Of a DNA stretch of 64,000 nt, positions 9,750-19,117 are shown in pieces. Each line of letters opens with the position of its first letter. The first letter of the stretch is position 1. The stretch is from NCBI GenBank assembly GCA_963778895.1, contig CAVZVZ010000005.1, positions 1,798,001 to 1,862,000 of the forward strand, written 5' to 3'. A model generated the notes under the pieces. The model saw only the letters and a list, made by a program, of their open reading frames with translations. It was not told where the DNA came from and did not search any database. The stretch is from CAVZVZ01 sp963778895 (lineage in GTDB: Bacteria > Actinomycetota > Acidimicrobiia > Acidimicrobiales > Acidimicrobilacustridaceae). A program made the position numbers and the translations under genes.

Positions 9750-10590
9750 GACGCGGCCGTACACGGCGACCATCGACAGGCTCATGAAGAGCCGACCGGC
9801 GCGCGCCGCGGCGAAGATCCCGTCGATGAGGCGGGCGGCTTCCTCTGCCGTCATCAAGCCCGGCCCGACGAGCTGAGGTGTCACCGCTCGCAAGGGAAAC
9901 AGGCCGGAAGGATTCGGTTCGGTTTCGGGGTCCCACTCGGTCCAGATATGGGTGTCGGCCGTGCAGTCGAGGTCGACGAGCCCGGCGTCGCGACAGAGGT
10001 TGAGCAAGCCGACCGCCCGCGGCTGCCGACGCGACCACGCCGGTGATGATGACGCGGCCGAGTGCTCGGCTCAGCTCGAGGTCTTCGAGGTCGAGCAGCA
10101 AACGTGCGCCAGTCGGTGTCGACCAGACAGAGCGTCCGCCAGGTCGAACCACGCGCACGATGTCGCGAACGGCCGCCGCCATGTCGGGGACCCACTGCAG
10201 CACGCGCTCGGAGCGGCAGGCGTCGAACGTGTCATCGGGAAAGTCCAGGGCGGTCGCGTCGCCGACCTGGAAGTCGACGGCGACGCCGATTCGCGCCCGG
10301 CACGTTCACGCGCCGGCGTTCGAGCATCGCCTCGCTCGCGTCGACAGCCGTCACGGTCGCTCCGGCGGCGGCGTACCCACACGCCATGTCGCCCATGCCG
10401 CAGCCGACGTCGAGCAGTCGATCGCCGTCGGCTGTAGCGCGAGGTGGTCGCGCTCCCAGGCGCGAAGCGCACTGACGGCCGGCCATTGCGCGGTGGCCTC
10501 CATTCCGTCGACGAGGATGAGGCGTCCGGCTGCGCGTCGACGGTCGTGAAGCCCTTTCGAGATCGGGCTCCGACTCGTCTTGGTCCACGG
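9741..10590 (-). CDS. Class I SAM-dependent methyltransferase (frameshifted)
   Basis: A Rossmann-fold methyltransferase in at least three frames. Motif I is LLDVGCGMGDMACGYA, followed by VTAVDASEAML (the acidic residue that binds the ribose). Further on are RVLQWVPDMAAAVRDIVRVVRPGG (motifs typical of UbiE/methyltransferase_11) and a C-terminal frame with FPLRAVTPQLVGPGLMT and a final MVAVYGRVSP. The N-terminus (DRRRAAGRLILVDG, then WPAVSALRAWERDHLAL) lies in yet another frame, and the exact start near 10590 is not resolved. Substrate unknown. It ends convergently with the P450 gene, overlapping it by 9 bases. Confidence 0.78.
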
Positions 10591-10647
10591 CAGGGAGCCT
10601 AGAACTCTGCGGATCTCAGTGTCACACCATCTCTTTAGGATCTTTCC

Positions 10648-11824
10648 ATGAGTTCCGGAACAGTCTCCGATCTTCTCGAGCGGGTGGACGAGCTCGCGGC
10701 ATCGGTCGACGAGACGCCCGCGGCCGAGCGTTCCGCGCAACTTGCTGGAGCTGTTGGAGCTGCGCGAGCGGGTCGCTGCCGTCACGGTCGCGGCGACCGC
10801 GGCGTGGGATCGCGATCAGGCCTGGGCGGTGCGATGGTTCGTTGACGCCGGTGGCGTGGCTGTGTCACCGGGCGAACATGGCCACGTCTGAGGCGAAGGT
10901 GTTGGTGCGTTCGGGACGGCTGGTGGCGCGCTGTGCGTCGATGGCCAAGTCGTTGGCCCACGGCGAGCTGAGCACCGGCCATGTCGAGGCGTGGGCCCGA
11001 CACGTCACCCCGCCCCGCGCTGACCTGTTCGACGACCAGGCCGAAGCGTTGGTCGACGCCACCCGCTCGCTGTCGGTCGATCAGACCGCGGATGCCGCTC
11101 GGCGCTGGGCGTCGTGGGCCGACGATCAGTTGAACCGGGGCGAACCCGAAGATCTGCACGGCAAGCGGGGGGTGTGGTTCGGCCGCACCGGTGACCTCGA
11201 GATGAGCCGCATCCTCGGTTCCCCCGAGGAACTGGCCGCGCTGAAAGCCGCGCTCGACCAACTCGAACCCCCCGACCCCAAGCACACGCCCGGCGGCGCC
11301 CGCACCCTCGCCCAACGCCGCTACGACGCCCTCGTCGACGCTGGCCGGCCTCGGCCTGCAGAACAGCAAGGGCCGCATCGACCCCGAACACACCGTGAAC
11401 ATCGTGATCGACGCCGCCACCCTCGCCGGCGAGTTCAACCCCGACGGCCGCTGCGACGTATCAACTGGCGCACGGCTCGGTCCTGCCCGCCAGCGTGCAA
11501 CGCCTGTTGTGCGGCAGCTGGATCAGCCGGGTCATCATCGACCCCAACGGTGTTCCCCTCGACCTCGGCCGCCGGGCCCGGCTCTTCAGCCCCGCCCAAC
11601 AACGCGCCATCCTCATCCGCGACGGTGGCTGCTGCCTGGCCAACTGCGACCGACCCCCCGAGTGGTGCGACGTCCACCACCTCGACCCCTACGGCCCACC
11701 CACCCACGGTCCCACCGACCTCGACAACGGCATCGGCATGTGCCGCCCCCACCACACCCTCGTCCACAAAGGCTGGAAACCCTGGCAAGACACCGACGGA
11801 TCGTGGTATCTCCAACCTCCATGA
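10648..11824 (+). CDS. DUF222 / HNH endonuclease domain protein (frameshifted)
   Basis: This belongs to the actinobacterial '13E12 repeat' family: a long DUF222 helical region followed by an HNH nuclease domain. DUF222 can be read as ELLELRERVAAVTVAAT, LTPVAWLCHRANMA, LVARCASMAKSLAHGELST and AARRWASWADDQL. The HNH part at the C-terminus shows RDGGCCLANCDRP, WCDVHHLDPYG and CRPHHTLVHKG, so the metal-binding His residues are present. At least three frame changes occur (near 10740, 10840 and 11340-11480). The role of these proteins is not established; copies are often numerous in actinobacterial genomes. The stop overlaps the ATG of the next gene (ATGA). Confidence 0.82.
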
Positions 11825-12556
11825 TCACCAAACCGGTCGAGCTCGGCAGCGTGCTCGGCGTGTGGGGCCATCCTGACGACGAGGCCTACCTGTCGGCCGG
11901 CTTGATGATGGGAGCGGTGGCGTCGGGCAGAAAGGTGACGTGTGTGACGGCCACGCGGGGCGAGGCCGGCTTCCCCGATGACGACCCGCGTCCGCTCGCG
12001 GAGCGCGCCGCGGTTCGCGAAGCAGAGCTCGATGCCTGTCTCGAGGTGCTCGGGGTCACCGACCATCGCTGGTTGGATTACCCCGACGGTGGTTGCGATC
12101 GGATTGCCGACGCCGAGCCGGTCGAGCGGCTCTGCGAGCTCATCGAGGAGGTACAGCCCGACTCCGTGCTCACCTTCAGCCCGGACGGCCAGACCGGCCA
12201 CGTCGATCACATAGCGGCCAGTCGGTGGACGACGCTGGCGTGTCGACGTGTCGCGCCCGATCGTCCCGCTGTTCTACGCCGTCATGACCCCGGAGTGGGT
12301 TGCGGACTTCATGGATGCCGCGGCGATCGATCAGGTGATGATGGTCGAGGGCATGGCGCCGCCCACGATCCCGGCCTCGGAGCTGTCGCTCTGGCATGTG
12401 CTCGACGACACGCTGCTCGATCGGAAGGTGCGGGCCCTGCGCGCGCAGGAGAGCCAGGTCGAACCGTTGCTCGCGCAGATGGGCGAGCACCGTTTCCGCC
12501 AGATCAACCGCGACGAGACGTTTCGTCGGGCGACGGCCGACGATTGGGTCATCTGA
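11821..12556 (+). CDS. PIG-L (LmbE-like) deacetylase family protein (frameshifted)
   Basis: A zinc-dependent N-acetylglucosaminyl deacetylase-fold protein (PF02585), the fold used by MshB in mycothiol synthesis and by Mca. The N-terminal GVWGHPDDEAYLSAGLM holds the His-Pro-Asp-Asp motif with catalytic and metal-binding residues. A second metal site is GQTGHVDHIA. The frame changes near 12240 and resumes with IVPLFYAVMTPEW to the stop. ATG 11821 overlaps the stop of the HNH gene, suggesting coupled translation. It is too diverged from what I can judge by eye to call MshB; substrate unknown. Confidence 0.82.
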
Positions 12557-13542
12557 ACCGCACCGGCCAACCGGGCTGACCCTCGGTGCCGTCCACGACG
12601 ACCGGCCGGTCCGCGAACACTTCTGCGGTCATCGCTTCGCGTGCCGTGAGTACCGGCGCGACGGGTACGCCGGCAGCAACCAGCTCGGTCACGAGATCGT
12701 CGCGATCGCGCGTCGCGATCTCGGCGGCCAGTCGTGTCCGCAGCTCGTCACCGTCGCGAGCGCGAGCCGCCACGTCGAGCACAGCGAGGTCGTCGAGACC
12801 CAAGGCGCCGCACAACGCGATCCAGAACGGGTCTTCGGACACCACGCCGAGCGTGACGAACCCATCGGCGCACGCGAACGTGCCGTAGCCCGGGAAGGCC
12901 GCCCCGGGTGCGTCGCTCGACGCGAGCTCTCCACCGATCTCGGGACCGGCCCAGCTCAGCAACACGTCTGCCATGCTGACGTCGATCACCGCACCGGCGC
13001 CGGTGCGGTGGCGTGCCGGCTACCGCGGCGCAGATCGCCAACGCGGCGTAGGCCCCGCCGGCCAGATCGCCCACCGGCACGCCGCTCGTGTTGATCTCCG
13101 GCGCGCGTGCGGCGAGGAACCCCGTCCACGCTTGATAGTTGAGGTCGTGTCCCGGCGTGGTCACGAGCGGGCCACTCTGGCCGTAGCCACTGATCGAGCA
13201 GTAGATGATCGAGGGGTTCACCGTGCGTAGCCCGTCGTAGCCCACGCCGAGCCGATCGGCGACGCCGGGGCGGAAGCCTTCGATCGCCACGTCGACGGTG
13301 GCCGCGAGCTCGAGGACGGCGTCGAGCCCGGCTGGGTCCTTCAAGTCGCGCTCGACCACTTGCTTTCGGTGGTTGAGCGAGCGGTACAGCTTGGGGAACA
13401 TTCGCATCGGGTCGCCGCCGGGTGGTTCGACCTTCGTCACCTCGGCGCCCATGTCGGCCAGCAGTTGCGTGGCGAACGGCGCGGGTCGCCAGATGCCCAG
13501 GTCGAGCACACGGACGCCGGTCAACAGCGTGGAGCGGGTCAC
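12549..13542 (-). CDS. CaiB/BaiF family CoA-transferase (frameshifted)
   Basis: A class III CoA-transferase (formyl-CoA transferase type), which moves CoA between carboxylic acids. The N-terminus is GVRVLDLGIWRPAPFATQLL, followed by LADMGAEVTKVEPPGGDPMR and LNHRKQVVERDLKDPAG; the DLK stretch precedes the usual catalytic Asp region, and CSISGYGQSGP and PGHDLNYQAWTG follow. Near 13020 the frame changes, then SMADVLLSWAG and GYGTFACADGFVTLGVVSE (the small domain) complete the protein. At about 330 residues it is somewhat shorter than FRC (over 400) and lacks part of the C-terminal domain. Start GTG at 13542. It converges on the PIG-L gene with an 8-base overlap. Confidence 0.85.
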
Positions 13543-13560
13543 CGCCGGAGTCTGGCGCGT

Positions 13561-14616
13561 TCAGCGGCTGAAGGCTCGCTCGGCCACGAGCACCGCGACG
13601 GCGCTGATCAACGCGGGCAGTGCGACCGGCACGGTGATGTCGACGTACCGGCGCAGCGTGACCGTCACACCTTCCGCCCGTGCGATCCGCCACCACAGCA
13701 AGTTGGCCAGCGCACCGATCGGCAACAACACCGCACCGGTGTTGACTCCGAGAAGCCACGCCCACACTCCCCAGGTCACCGACGGAACGCTGTCGACGGC
13801 GACGAGCACGGCGGGCAGATTGTTCACCACGTTGGCGGCGGCCGTCGCCGCCGCGGCCAGTCCGATCATTGCGAGTGGGCGGTCGGTGGTGAGCGCGTCC
13901 GAGAGCAAGTCGCCGGGTACGGCGATCACGACGATCGCCGCGAGGGCGAGCACGGTGGCAGCGGTCGCGACCGGCAGGTCGCGCCAAGGCACCCAACGCG
14001 TGCGCGCCATGAGCACCACGTCGGCGACCACCACAGCCATCCACGGCTGCACGTTCCAGATCGGACCCACCAAGAAGGTCAGCAGCAACGCGGCCACGAC
14101 GATCCCGCCGAACGTCAGCGCGGGGCGGTCCGGCTCGCCGGCCGGCGGACTGACGACGCTCGTGGGGTAGCGCCGCCGGTAGACGAGCCAGCCGACGATC
14201 GAGGCCACGATGCTCGGCAGCGCCAGATGTGACACGACGTCCCACACGCTCAGGCCGAGCTCGTCGACCGCGATCAGCGTCGTCAGGTTCGATACCGGCA
14301 GCACGGACGACGCCAGGCAGGCGAGCAGCAACGGCACTGCGGCGAGAGGAACGGGGTCGACGTCGGCTCGTCGCGCGAAGCGGATGAACAGTGGGGTGAG
14401 CAGCACGACGGTTGTGTCGAGGTTGAGCACGACGGTGGTCAGCGCCGCGAGCGACCACAACGCGACCACCGGGACTCGTTGGTAGCGGCGGGCCAAGGCA
14501 GTGGCGATGGCATCGAAGAACCCGAGCCGGTCGAGCAAAGCGGCGAGCGGTACACCCGCCAACAAGAAGGCGAGCGCGGGCGTGATCGACCTCAGTTGTT
14601 CGGAGACGTCTGTCAC
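13561..14616 (-). CDS. SLC13/ArsB-like anion transporter
   Basis: An intact 351-residue membrane protein of the ion transporter superfamily that includes ArsB, NhaD and SLC13 carriers. Two inverted halves are visible. The first has FLLAGVPLAALLDRLGFFDA, then TTVVLNLDTTVVLLTP and SSVLPVSNLTTLI. The second repeats the pattern with ANVVNNLPAVLVAVD and GVNTGAVLLPIGALANLLW. The SNLT and NN(L)P hairpin residues are typical of substrate or sodium-binding hairpins in this superfamily. About 10 helices are predicted. The substrate could be arsenite, dicarboxylate, or Na+/H+. It follows the SDR gene on the same strand after 49 bases. Confidence 0.75.
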   Translation of the reverse strand: MTDVSEQLRSITPALAFLLAGVPLAALLDRLGFFDAIATALARRYQRVPVVALWSLAALTTVVLNLDTTVVLLTPLFIRFARRADVDPVPLAAVPLLLACLASSVLPVSNLTTLIAVDELGLSVWDVVSHLALPSIVASIVGWLVYRRRYPTSVVSPPAGEPDRPALTFGGIVVAALLLTFLVGPIWNVQPWMAVVVADVVLMARTRWVPWRDLPVATAATVLALAAIVVIAVPGDLLSDALTTDRPLAMIGLAAAATAAANVVNNLPAVLVAVDSVPSVTWGVWAWLLGVNTGAVLLPIGALANLLWWRIARAEGVTVTLRRYVDITVPVALPALISAVAVLVAERAFSR

Positions 14617-14665
14617 GCATGATCCGTTCGGCGGTGGAACACGGCTCCTTGGAAGTCGACCCCGC

Positions 14666-15476
14666 TCACAGATTCGGCGGACGGTTCGTGAATCGTCGCA
14701 GCGTCGGCGACCAGAACCATCCGCCGTAGGCGTGCGTGCCGCCGTCGACGGGCAGGTTGAGGCCGGTGACGAAGCGCGACAGGTTCGAGGCCAGGAAGAC
14801 CGCCACGTCGGCTTGGTCGTCGGGCTCGCCGACGCGGCCGATCGGTGCCCACGATTCCCAAAGGACCTCGGACCCAGGCCCGGTCACGGCTCGGTAGTCA
14901 ACCTGAGGGGTCTGGGTGAGGTCTGGTGCGATGCCGTTGACGCGGATGCCCTTGCGGCCGAGCTCACCCGCCAACGAAGTCGTGAAATGCGCGGCGGCAG
15001 CCTTGTATGCGGCGTACACGGGGTCGGGCGGGTAGCCGCGCATCGCTTCGACGCTGTGCACGTTGATGATCGAACTGTTCCGATCGGTGAACAACATCGG
15101 CAGGAACGTTCGGGTCACGATGAAGAGATGACGCAGGTTGATCTCGTGTAGCTCGTCCCAGTGCTCGGGCTCGCGAGTGACGGAACGGCACGGAGCGAAC
15201 GTAGTGACCGACGTTGTTGACGAGAACATCGATCCCGTCGTGGCGTGCGGCAACGGCCTCGGCCCACGCCGCGACGGCCACCGCGTCGCGTACGTCGACC
15301 GCGGTCGCCGTGATCGCGGGCTCGTCGCTCAGCGAATCGATCCGCTCGGGATCGATCTCGCCGACCTCGACCGTGGCGCCGTGCGCGACGAAGCGACGAG
15401 CGATGGCTGCACCGATACCCGCGCCCCCGCCCGTCACCACGGCGGTCATGCCCTCGAGAAGCGGCTCGTGTTCCAT
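14666..15476 (-). CDS. Short-chain dehydrogenase/reductase (frameshifted)
   Basis: A classical SDR oxidoreductase of about 270 residues. The cofactor loop is TGGGAGIG, GEIDPER follows the second strand (Asp/Glu favours NAD), and DVLVNNVGH is the family's NNxG motif. After a frame change near 15190 come NVHSVE, the catalytic pair YAAYK (Tyr and Lys), and the C-terminal GRVGEPDDQADVAVFLASNLS with GLNLPVDGGTH. Start is ATG at 15476; an in-frame ATG 12 bases upstream is possible. The substrate is unknown. It is divergent from the epoxide-hydrolase-like gene. Confidence 0.85.
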
Positions 15477-15517
15477 GCACCTCATCATGGCCGCCGTTCT
15501 GTGCTTGTGTTGTCTCC

Positions 15518-16391
15518 ATGGCGACGCCTGTCTCGTGGCAACAGTGGCGATCCGGGGCGCAGATGTTGGCGAGCGGGGGCCTGCGCGTGGCCGCGTACGA
15601 CCAAGGAGCGCCGGACGGTACGACGATCACCTTCTTGCACGGCTACCCGTCGTCCTCCCTCGACATAGATCGCGCGTTCGGACTGCTCGGTGACGGCTGG
15701 CGGCTGGTGGCCATCGACTGCCCCGGCTTCGGCGCGTCGGACAAACCGACCGGGCATCGCTACTCGATACATGCCGCCGCCGACGCGGTCGAAGCGCTCT
15801 GGAAGGCGCGGGGTGTCGAGTCCACGATCGTGGTGGCCCACGACTATGGCGTGTCCATCGGCCAGGAGCTGTTGGCTCGCCGGCGGGAGCAGGCCCTCGC
15901 CACGACCATCGAGGCGGTGGTGTGGATGAACGGCGGCCTCTATCCGGACTTGCACCGTCCGACCGTCGGTCAGCAGATGCTGATCGACGAGGACGGCGCC
16001 GCGCTGGCCGCGGCGCTCACCGAGGACATGTTCGTGAGCGGCATCCGCGTGACATGGGGAACGCGGCGCGAGATGGACGAGACCGAGATCGGCGAGATAT
16101 GGGCGTCCATGAACGAGCGTGGGGGTGTGGCGCTGATGCACGACCTGTTGCACTACGTCGCTGATCGTCGCGAACACGAAGCGCGGTGGCGGGGTGCGCT
16201 CGAAAGTTCGGACTTGCCGATGACGTTCGTGTGGGGCGATCTCGACCCCGTGTCCGGAGCGCACATGATCGAACGAGTGCAGGACGCGGTTACCCCAGGC
16301 GACGGTCATCCGCATGGACGACGTCGGGCACTGGCCGTTGCTCGAGGCGCCGGATGTACTGGCCGCGGCGCTGGCGGACCTACCTCGCTGA
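15518..16391 (+). CDS. Alpha/beta hydrolase, epoxide hydrolase-like (frameshifted near the 3' end)
   Basis: An alpha/beta hydrolase whose active site fits the epoxide hydrolase/haloalkane dehalogenase branch. HGYPSSS gives the oxyanion loop, and VVAHDYG places an Asp rather than Ser at the nucleophile elbow. The acid is in WGDLDPVSG, and after a frame change near 16290 the C-terminus reads MDDVGHWPLLEAPDVL with the catalytic His. The stop (16389-16391) belongs to that second frame. CPGFGASDKP is also characteristic of the group. It overlaps the convergent GNAT gene by 12 bases. The substrate cannot be deduced. Confidence 0.85.
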
Positions 16392-16703
16392 GCTAGGTCG
16401 GGACGGAGCGTCGGGCCAGTCGATCTTCACTTGCTCGGCGACCTCGGGGTGCTCCTCGAGGTACCGGCGTGCGAACGGGCAACGCGGCACCAGGGTCAGT
16501 TCGTGTTGGGACGCGTAGTCGATCGCGGCAAGGACCAACGCGCTACCGACGCCGTGACCGTCGACGGCCTTGGGGACACCCGTGTGCACCAGGACGAGGG
16601 TGTCGTCGCTTCGTTCGTAGGTGAGCTCGGCGAGGTGACCGTCGATGGTGGCGGTGAAGCGATGATGAGCAGCGTCGTCGACGACCGTGGGCCGCTCCGT
16701 CAC
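16380..16703 (-). CDS. Small GNAT-like N-acetyltransferase (PF14542)
   Basis: An intact 107-residue protein of the Gcn5-related YjdJ/YidJ type (PF14542), a minimal acetyl-CoA-binding fold. Typical marks are HRFTATIDGHLAELTYE, then VHTGVPKAVDGHGVGSALV (the acetyl-CoA loop) and LVPRCPFARRYLEEHPE, with the Cys-Pro-Phe and Tyr found in the family. The acceptor is unknown. Its ATG overlaps the stop of the upstream DUF2630 gene by 4 bases. Confidence 0.88.
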   Translation of the reverse strand: MTERPTVVDDAAHHRFTATIDGHLAELTYERSDDTLVLVHTGVPKAVDGHGVGSALVLAAIDYASQHELTLVPRCPFARRYLEEHPEVAEQVKIDWPDAPSRPSSAR

Positions 16704-16933
16704 TGCTTGTAGCCCTCGACGGTGCCGACATCTCTCGCGGTTGCTTCGTCGGGATTCTCACCGAACTCGCGACGCGCACGGCGTTGCCGCAGCAGGTCCC
16801 AGCACTGGTCGAGCATCTCTTCGACGCCTTCCAGCCGCTCCTGGTCGACGGGAGCGTCGCCGCTGCGCAGCGTGTGCTCTTCGTCCATCAACGCGCGGAT
16901 GCGATCGAGCAGGTCGGTGTTGTCCATGCTCAT
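16700..16933 (-). CDS. DUF2630 family protein
   Basis: A 77-residue soluble, helical, strongly charged protein of the DUF2630 family (PF10944), for which no function is established. The diagnostic C-terminal half reads LDQCWDLLRQRRARREFG and ends with GTVEGYKQ. The N-terminal half (LLDRIRALMDEEHTLR) probably forms a helical hairpin with it. It lies 26 bases downstream of the FTR1 permease gene and is coupled to the following GNAT gene by ATGA, so all three are probably one transcript. Confidence 0.9.
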   Translation of the reverse strand: MSMDNTDLLDRIRALMDEEHTLRSGDAPVDQERLEGVEEMLDQCWDLLRQRRARREFGENPDEATARDVGTVEGYKQ

Positions 16934-16959
16934 GTTCTACCCGCTGGTCGACGAGATCG

Positions 16960-17823
16960 TCAGGAGACGGGCTGGACTTCTCGCTCGGGGGCTTTCGGTG
17001 GGGTCGGTGCCGACGGTTTGGCCGGTCGCAGGAAGAGGTAGGTCACGGGGATCAGGTAGCCGAACCACACCACGATCTGCTCGATCGAAGGCCGGGGGTC
17101 CCAGCCGAACATGGCGGCGAGGAACTTGCCGACTTCGCTGGTCGAATCGAGCCAGGCGTAGCTGCGTAGGTCGTACACGCCGTTCAGGTTCAACGAACCG
17201 AGGTCGTTGGCGGACTGCAGGTACAGCACCGTGCGAGCGAGGAGACCGGCGGCGAACACGATCAAGATCACGCCGGTGACCTTGAAGAAGAGCCGCATCG
17301 GGAGCGACCGCCCGCCCCAGTACACGAGGTAGGCCAAGATCCCGGCGAGGGCGAGGCCGATGAAGGCGCCGATCAAGACGTCGCGCCCGCTCTCCTCGGT
17401 GGCCGCAGCGATCAGGAACAAGGCCGCTTCGATGCCTTCCCGCAAGACGGCGAGGAACGCGACCAACGCGAGCGCGAACCCGACGCGGGTCGCGGTCAGG
17501 GCCTGGTCGACCCTGTGCTCGAGGTCACCTTTGATCAGACGCGACTGGCGCCGCATCCAGAAGATCATCCACGTCAGCACGCACGCGGCGACGAGCGAGA
17601 CGGCGGCGAAGGCCCGCAGGCGGGCGGCGCCCTCGAGCTCGCCGATCGTGACGTGGATGATCACGCCGATCGCGATGGAGATGCCTGCGGCCGTGGCCAC
17701 GCCGGCCCACACCGGGCGGGCGAGGTCGAGCCGCTCCAGCTTGCGGAGGTAGGCGAAGACGATGGCCACCACGAGGGCGGCCTCGAATCCTTCTCGCAGC
17801 ATGATCAGCAGCGCAGTTGTCAC
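16960..17823 (-). CDS. efeU: FTR1-family iron permease
   Basis: An intact 287-residue seven-helix permease of the FTR1/EfeU family, which imports iron across the cytoplasmic membrane. Both REGxE motifs that bind iron are present: REGFE at residues 10-14 and REGIE at 128-132, each inside a helix. The C-terminal part contains LARTVLYLQSAN and a Pro-rich cytoplasmic tail. No EfeO or EfeB partner lies nearby, so it may act alone or with partners elsewhere. It follows the NRAMP gene after 58 bases. That gap holds two TTAGG repeats, and iron control by an IdeR-like regulator is conceivable. Confidence 0.9.
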   Translation of the reverse strand: MTTALLIMLREGFEAALVVAIVFAYLRKLERLDLARPVWAGVATAAGISIAIGVIIHVTIGELEGAARLRAFAAVSLVAACVLTWMIFWMRRQSRLIKGDLEHRVDQALTATRVGFALALVAFLAVLREGIEAALFLIAAATEESGRDVLIGAFIGLALAGILAYLVYWGGRSLPMRLFFKVTGVILIVFAAGLLARTVLYLQSANDLGSLNLNGVYDLRSYAWLDSTSEVGKFLAAMFGWDPRPSIEQIVVWFGYLIPVTYLFLRPAKPSAPTPPKAPEREVQPVS

Positions 17824-17845
17824 TGGGCCGGAGCGTATCCGGGGG

Positions 17846-17873
17846 TTAGGGTCCTTGACCAGTAGGCGTTAGG
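17846..17873. promoter_or_regulatory. Two direct TTAGG repeats upstream of efeU
   Basis: TTAGG occurs at 17846-17850 and again at 17869-17873 in the 58-base gap between the NRAMP and FTR1 genes. IdeR/DtxR boxes are built of TTAGG half-sites, but those are inverted pairs, while these two are direct and 23 bases apart. The link to iron regulation is therefore only a hint. Confidence 0.25.
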
Positions 17874-17881
17874 CCGGCTTG

Positions 17882-19117
17882 TCAGCCGACGCTGTACCAG
17901 GCCAACGCGACCAGGGCCGTCACGATCAGGCCGATCACGAACAGATAGGCCGCGGCCATGCGCGGGCTGGCGACGTGGTCGCCCATCAGGTCGCGATCCC
18001 GCGCCAGCCCGTACATGAAGACCAACAGCGGTACGAGCAGTACCGCGTTGAGCACCTGGGTGGCCACGAGGATGACGATGAGCGGTGCGCCCGGGGTCAA
18101 CACGACCGCCGCGCCGAACGCCGTGGTGACGATGAACGTCAGGTAGAAGAGCCGAGCGTCGCGGAAGCGATCGTCGATAGCGGACTCGGTGCCGACGAAC
18201 TCGCAGACGGAGTACGCGGTCGACAGCGGGAGGATCGAGGCAGCCAACACCCCGGCGCCGATGAGTCCGATGCCGAAGAGGTGTGCCGCGGCGCCGCCGG
18301 CCAACGGTTCGAGGGCGCGAGCGGCGTCGGCGGCGTCGTTGATCGTGATGCCGTTGGCGTGCAGGGTGGCTGCACACGCGACGACCACGAACAACCCGAT
18401 GATGCCGGTGAGTGCCGCGCCCACGGTGACGTCCACGCGTTCGTAACGCAGGTCGGCGATCGTCAGCTTCTTGTCGGCCACGTAGGACTGGATGAAGCTG
18501 AGACCCCACGGGGCGAGCGTGGTACCGAGGGTTGCCGTGGCCAGCACGATGGCGTCGCGTCCCGCTGGAAGCGACGGCTGCACGACGCCGCGCGCCGTTG
18601 CGCCCCAATCCGGATGGGCGAGGATCGCGGAGCCGATGTACGTCAGGAACACCGCGCTGATCGCCATCAAGATGTGCTCGACGCGGTGGAAGCTCCCCCG
18701 GAGCACGAGGAACGACACGACCACGGCCGCCACGGGAACGCTCACGTAGCGGCTCACGCCGAACAGCTCGAAGCCGGCGGCGATGCCGGCGAACTCCGCG
18801 CAGGTGGTGCCCAGGTTGGCCACGAGCAGCGCGCTGATCGCGACGCCCGCCCACCGCACGCCGTAACGCTGGCGGGTCAGGCCGATCAGGCCCTGCCCGG
18901 TGACGAGGCCCATGCGAGCGCCGAGGGAATGGAAGAGCACGAGGCAGACGGTGGACGCGAGCAGTACCCAGAGGAGGCGGTACCCCTCCTGGGCGCCGAG
19001 CACGGCGTAGGTGGTTATGCCCGCGGGGTCGTCGTCGGACAAGCCCGCCAACAGACCGGGACCGAGCACGGCCACGAACAGCAGGACCGTGCGGCGGCGG
19101 ACCTGGGTCGACGTCAC
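17882..19117 (-). CDS. NRAMP-family divalent metal transporter
   Basis: An intact 411-residue NRAMP-superfamily transporter (PF01566), about 11 helices. In canonical Mn2+/Fe2+ NRAMPs helix 1 has DPGN and helix 6 has a Met-Pro-His motif. Here helix 1 carries DPAG (residues 30-33), and the helix 6 position reads GTTLAPWGLSF (198-208), so the soft Met ligand is absent. That points away from classical Mn2+/Fe2+ selectivity and toward a harder ion such as Mg2+. The preceding gene, coupled by a 4-base ATGA overlap, encodes a soluble MgtE_N/PRC protein, which supports Mg2+ (or Mg2+-gated) transport. The ion itself is an inference. Confidence 0.85.
   Translation of the reverse strand: MTSTQVRRRTVLLFVAVLGPGLLAGLSDDDPAGITTYAVLGAQEGYRLLWVLLASTVCLVLFHSLGARMGLVTGQGLIGLTRQRYGVRWAGVAISALLVANLGTTCAEFAGIAAGFELFGVSRYVSVPVAAVVVSFLVLRGSFHRVEHILMAISAVFLTYIGSAILAHPDWGATARGVVQPSLPAGRDAIVLATATLGTTLAPWGLSFIQSYVADKKLTIADLRYERVDVTVGAALTGIIGLFVVVACAATLHANGITINDAADAARALEPLAGGAAAHLFGIGLIGAGVLAASILPLSTAYSVCEFVGTESAIDDRFRDARLFYLTFIVTTAFGAAVVLTPGAPLIVILVATQVLNAVLLVPLLVFMYGLARDRDLMGDHVASPRMAAAYLFVIGLIVTALVALAWYSVG

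Noticed and set aside
8499..10590. P450 next to a methyltransferase as a possible biosynthetic cluster
   Set aside because: They are convergent, no synthase, cyclase or carrier protein is near, and the neighbours are unrelated.
10648..11824. Mobile element indicated by the HNH gene
   Set aside because: No inverted repeats, target duplications, integrase or intron features were seen around it; DUF222-HNH genes are common chromosomal genes.
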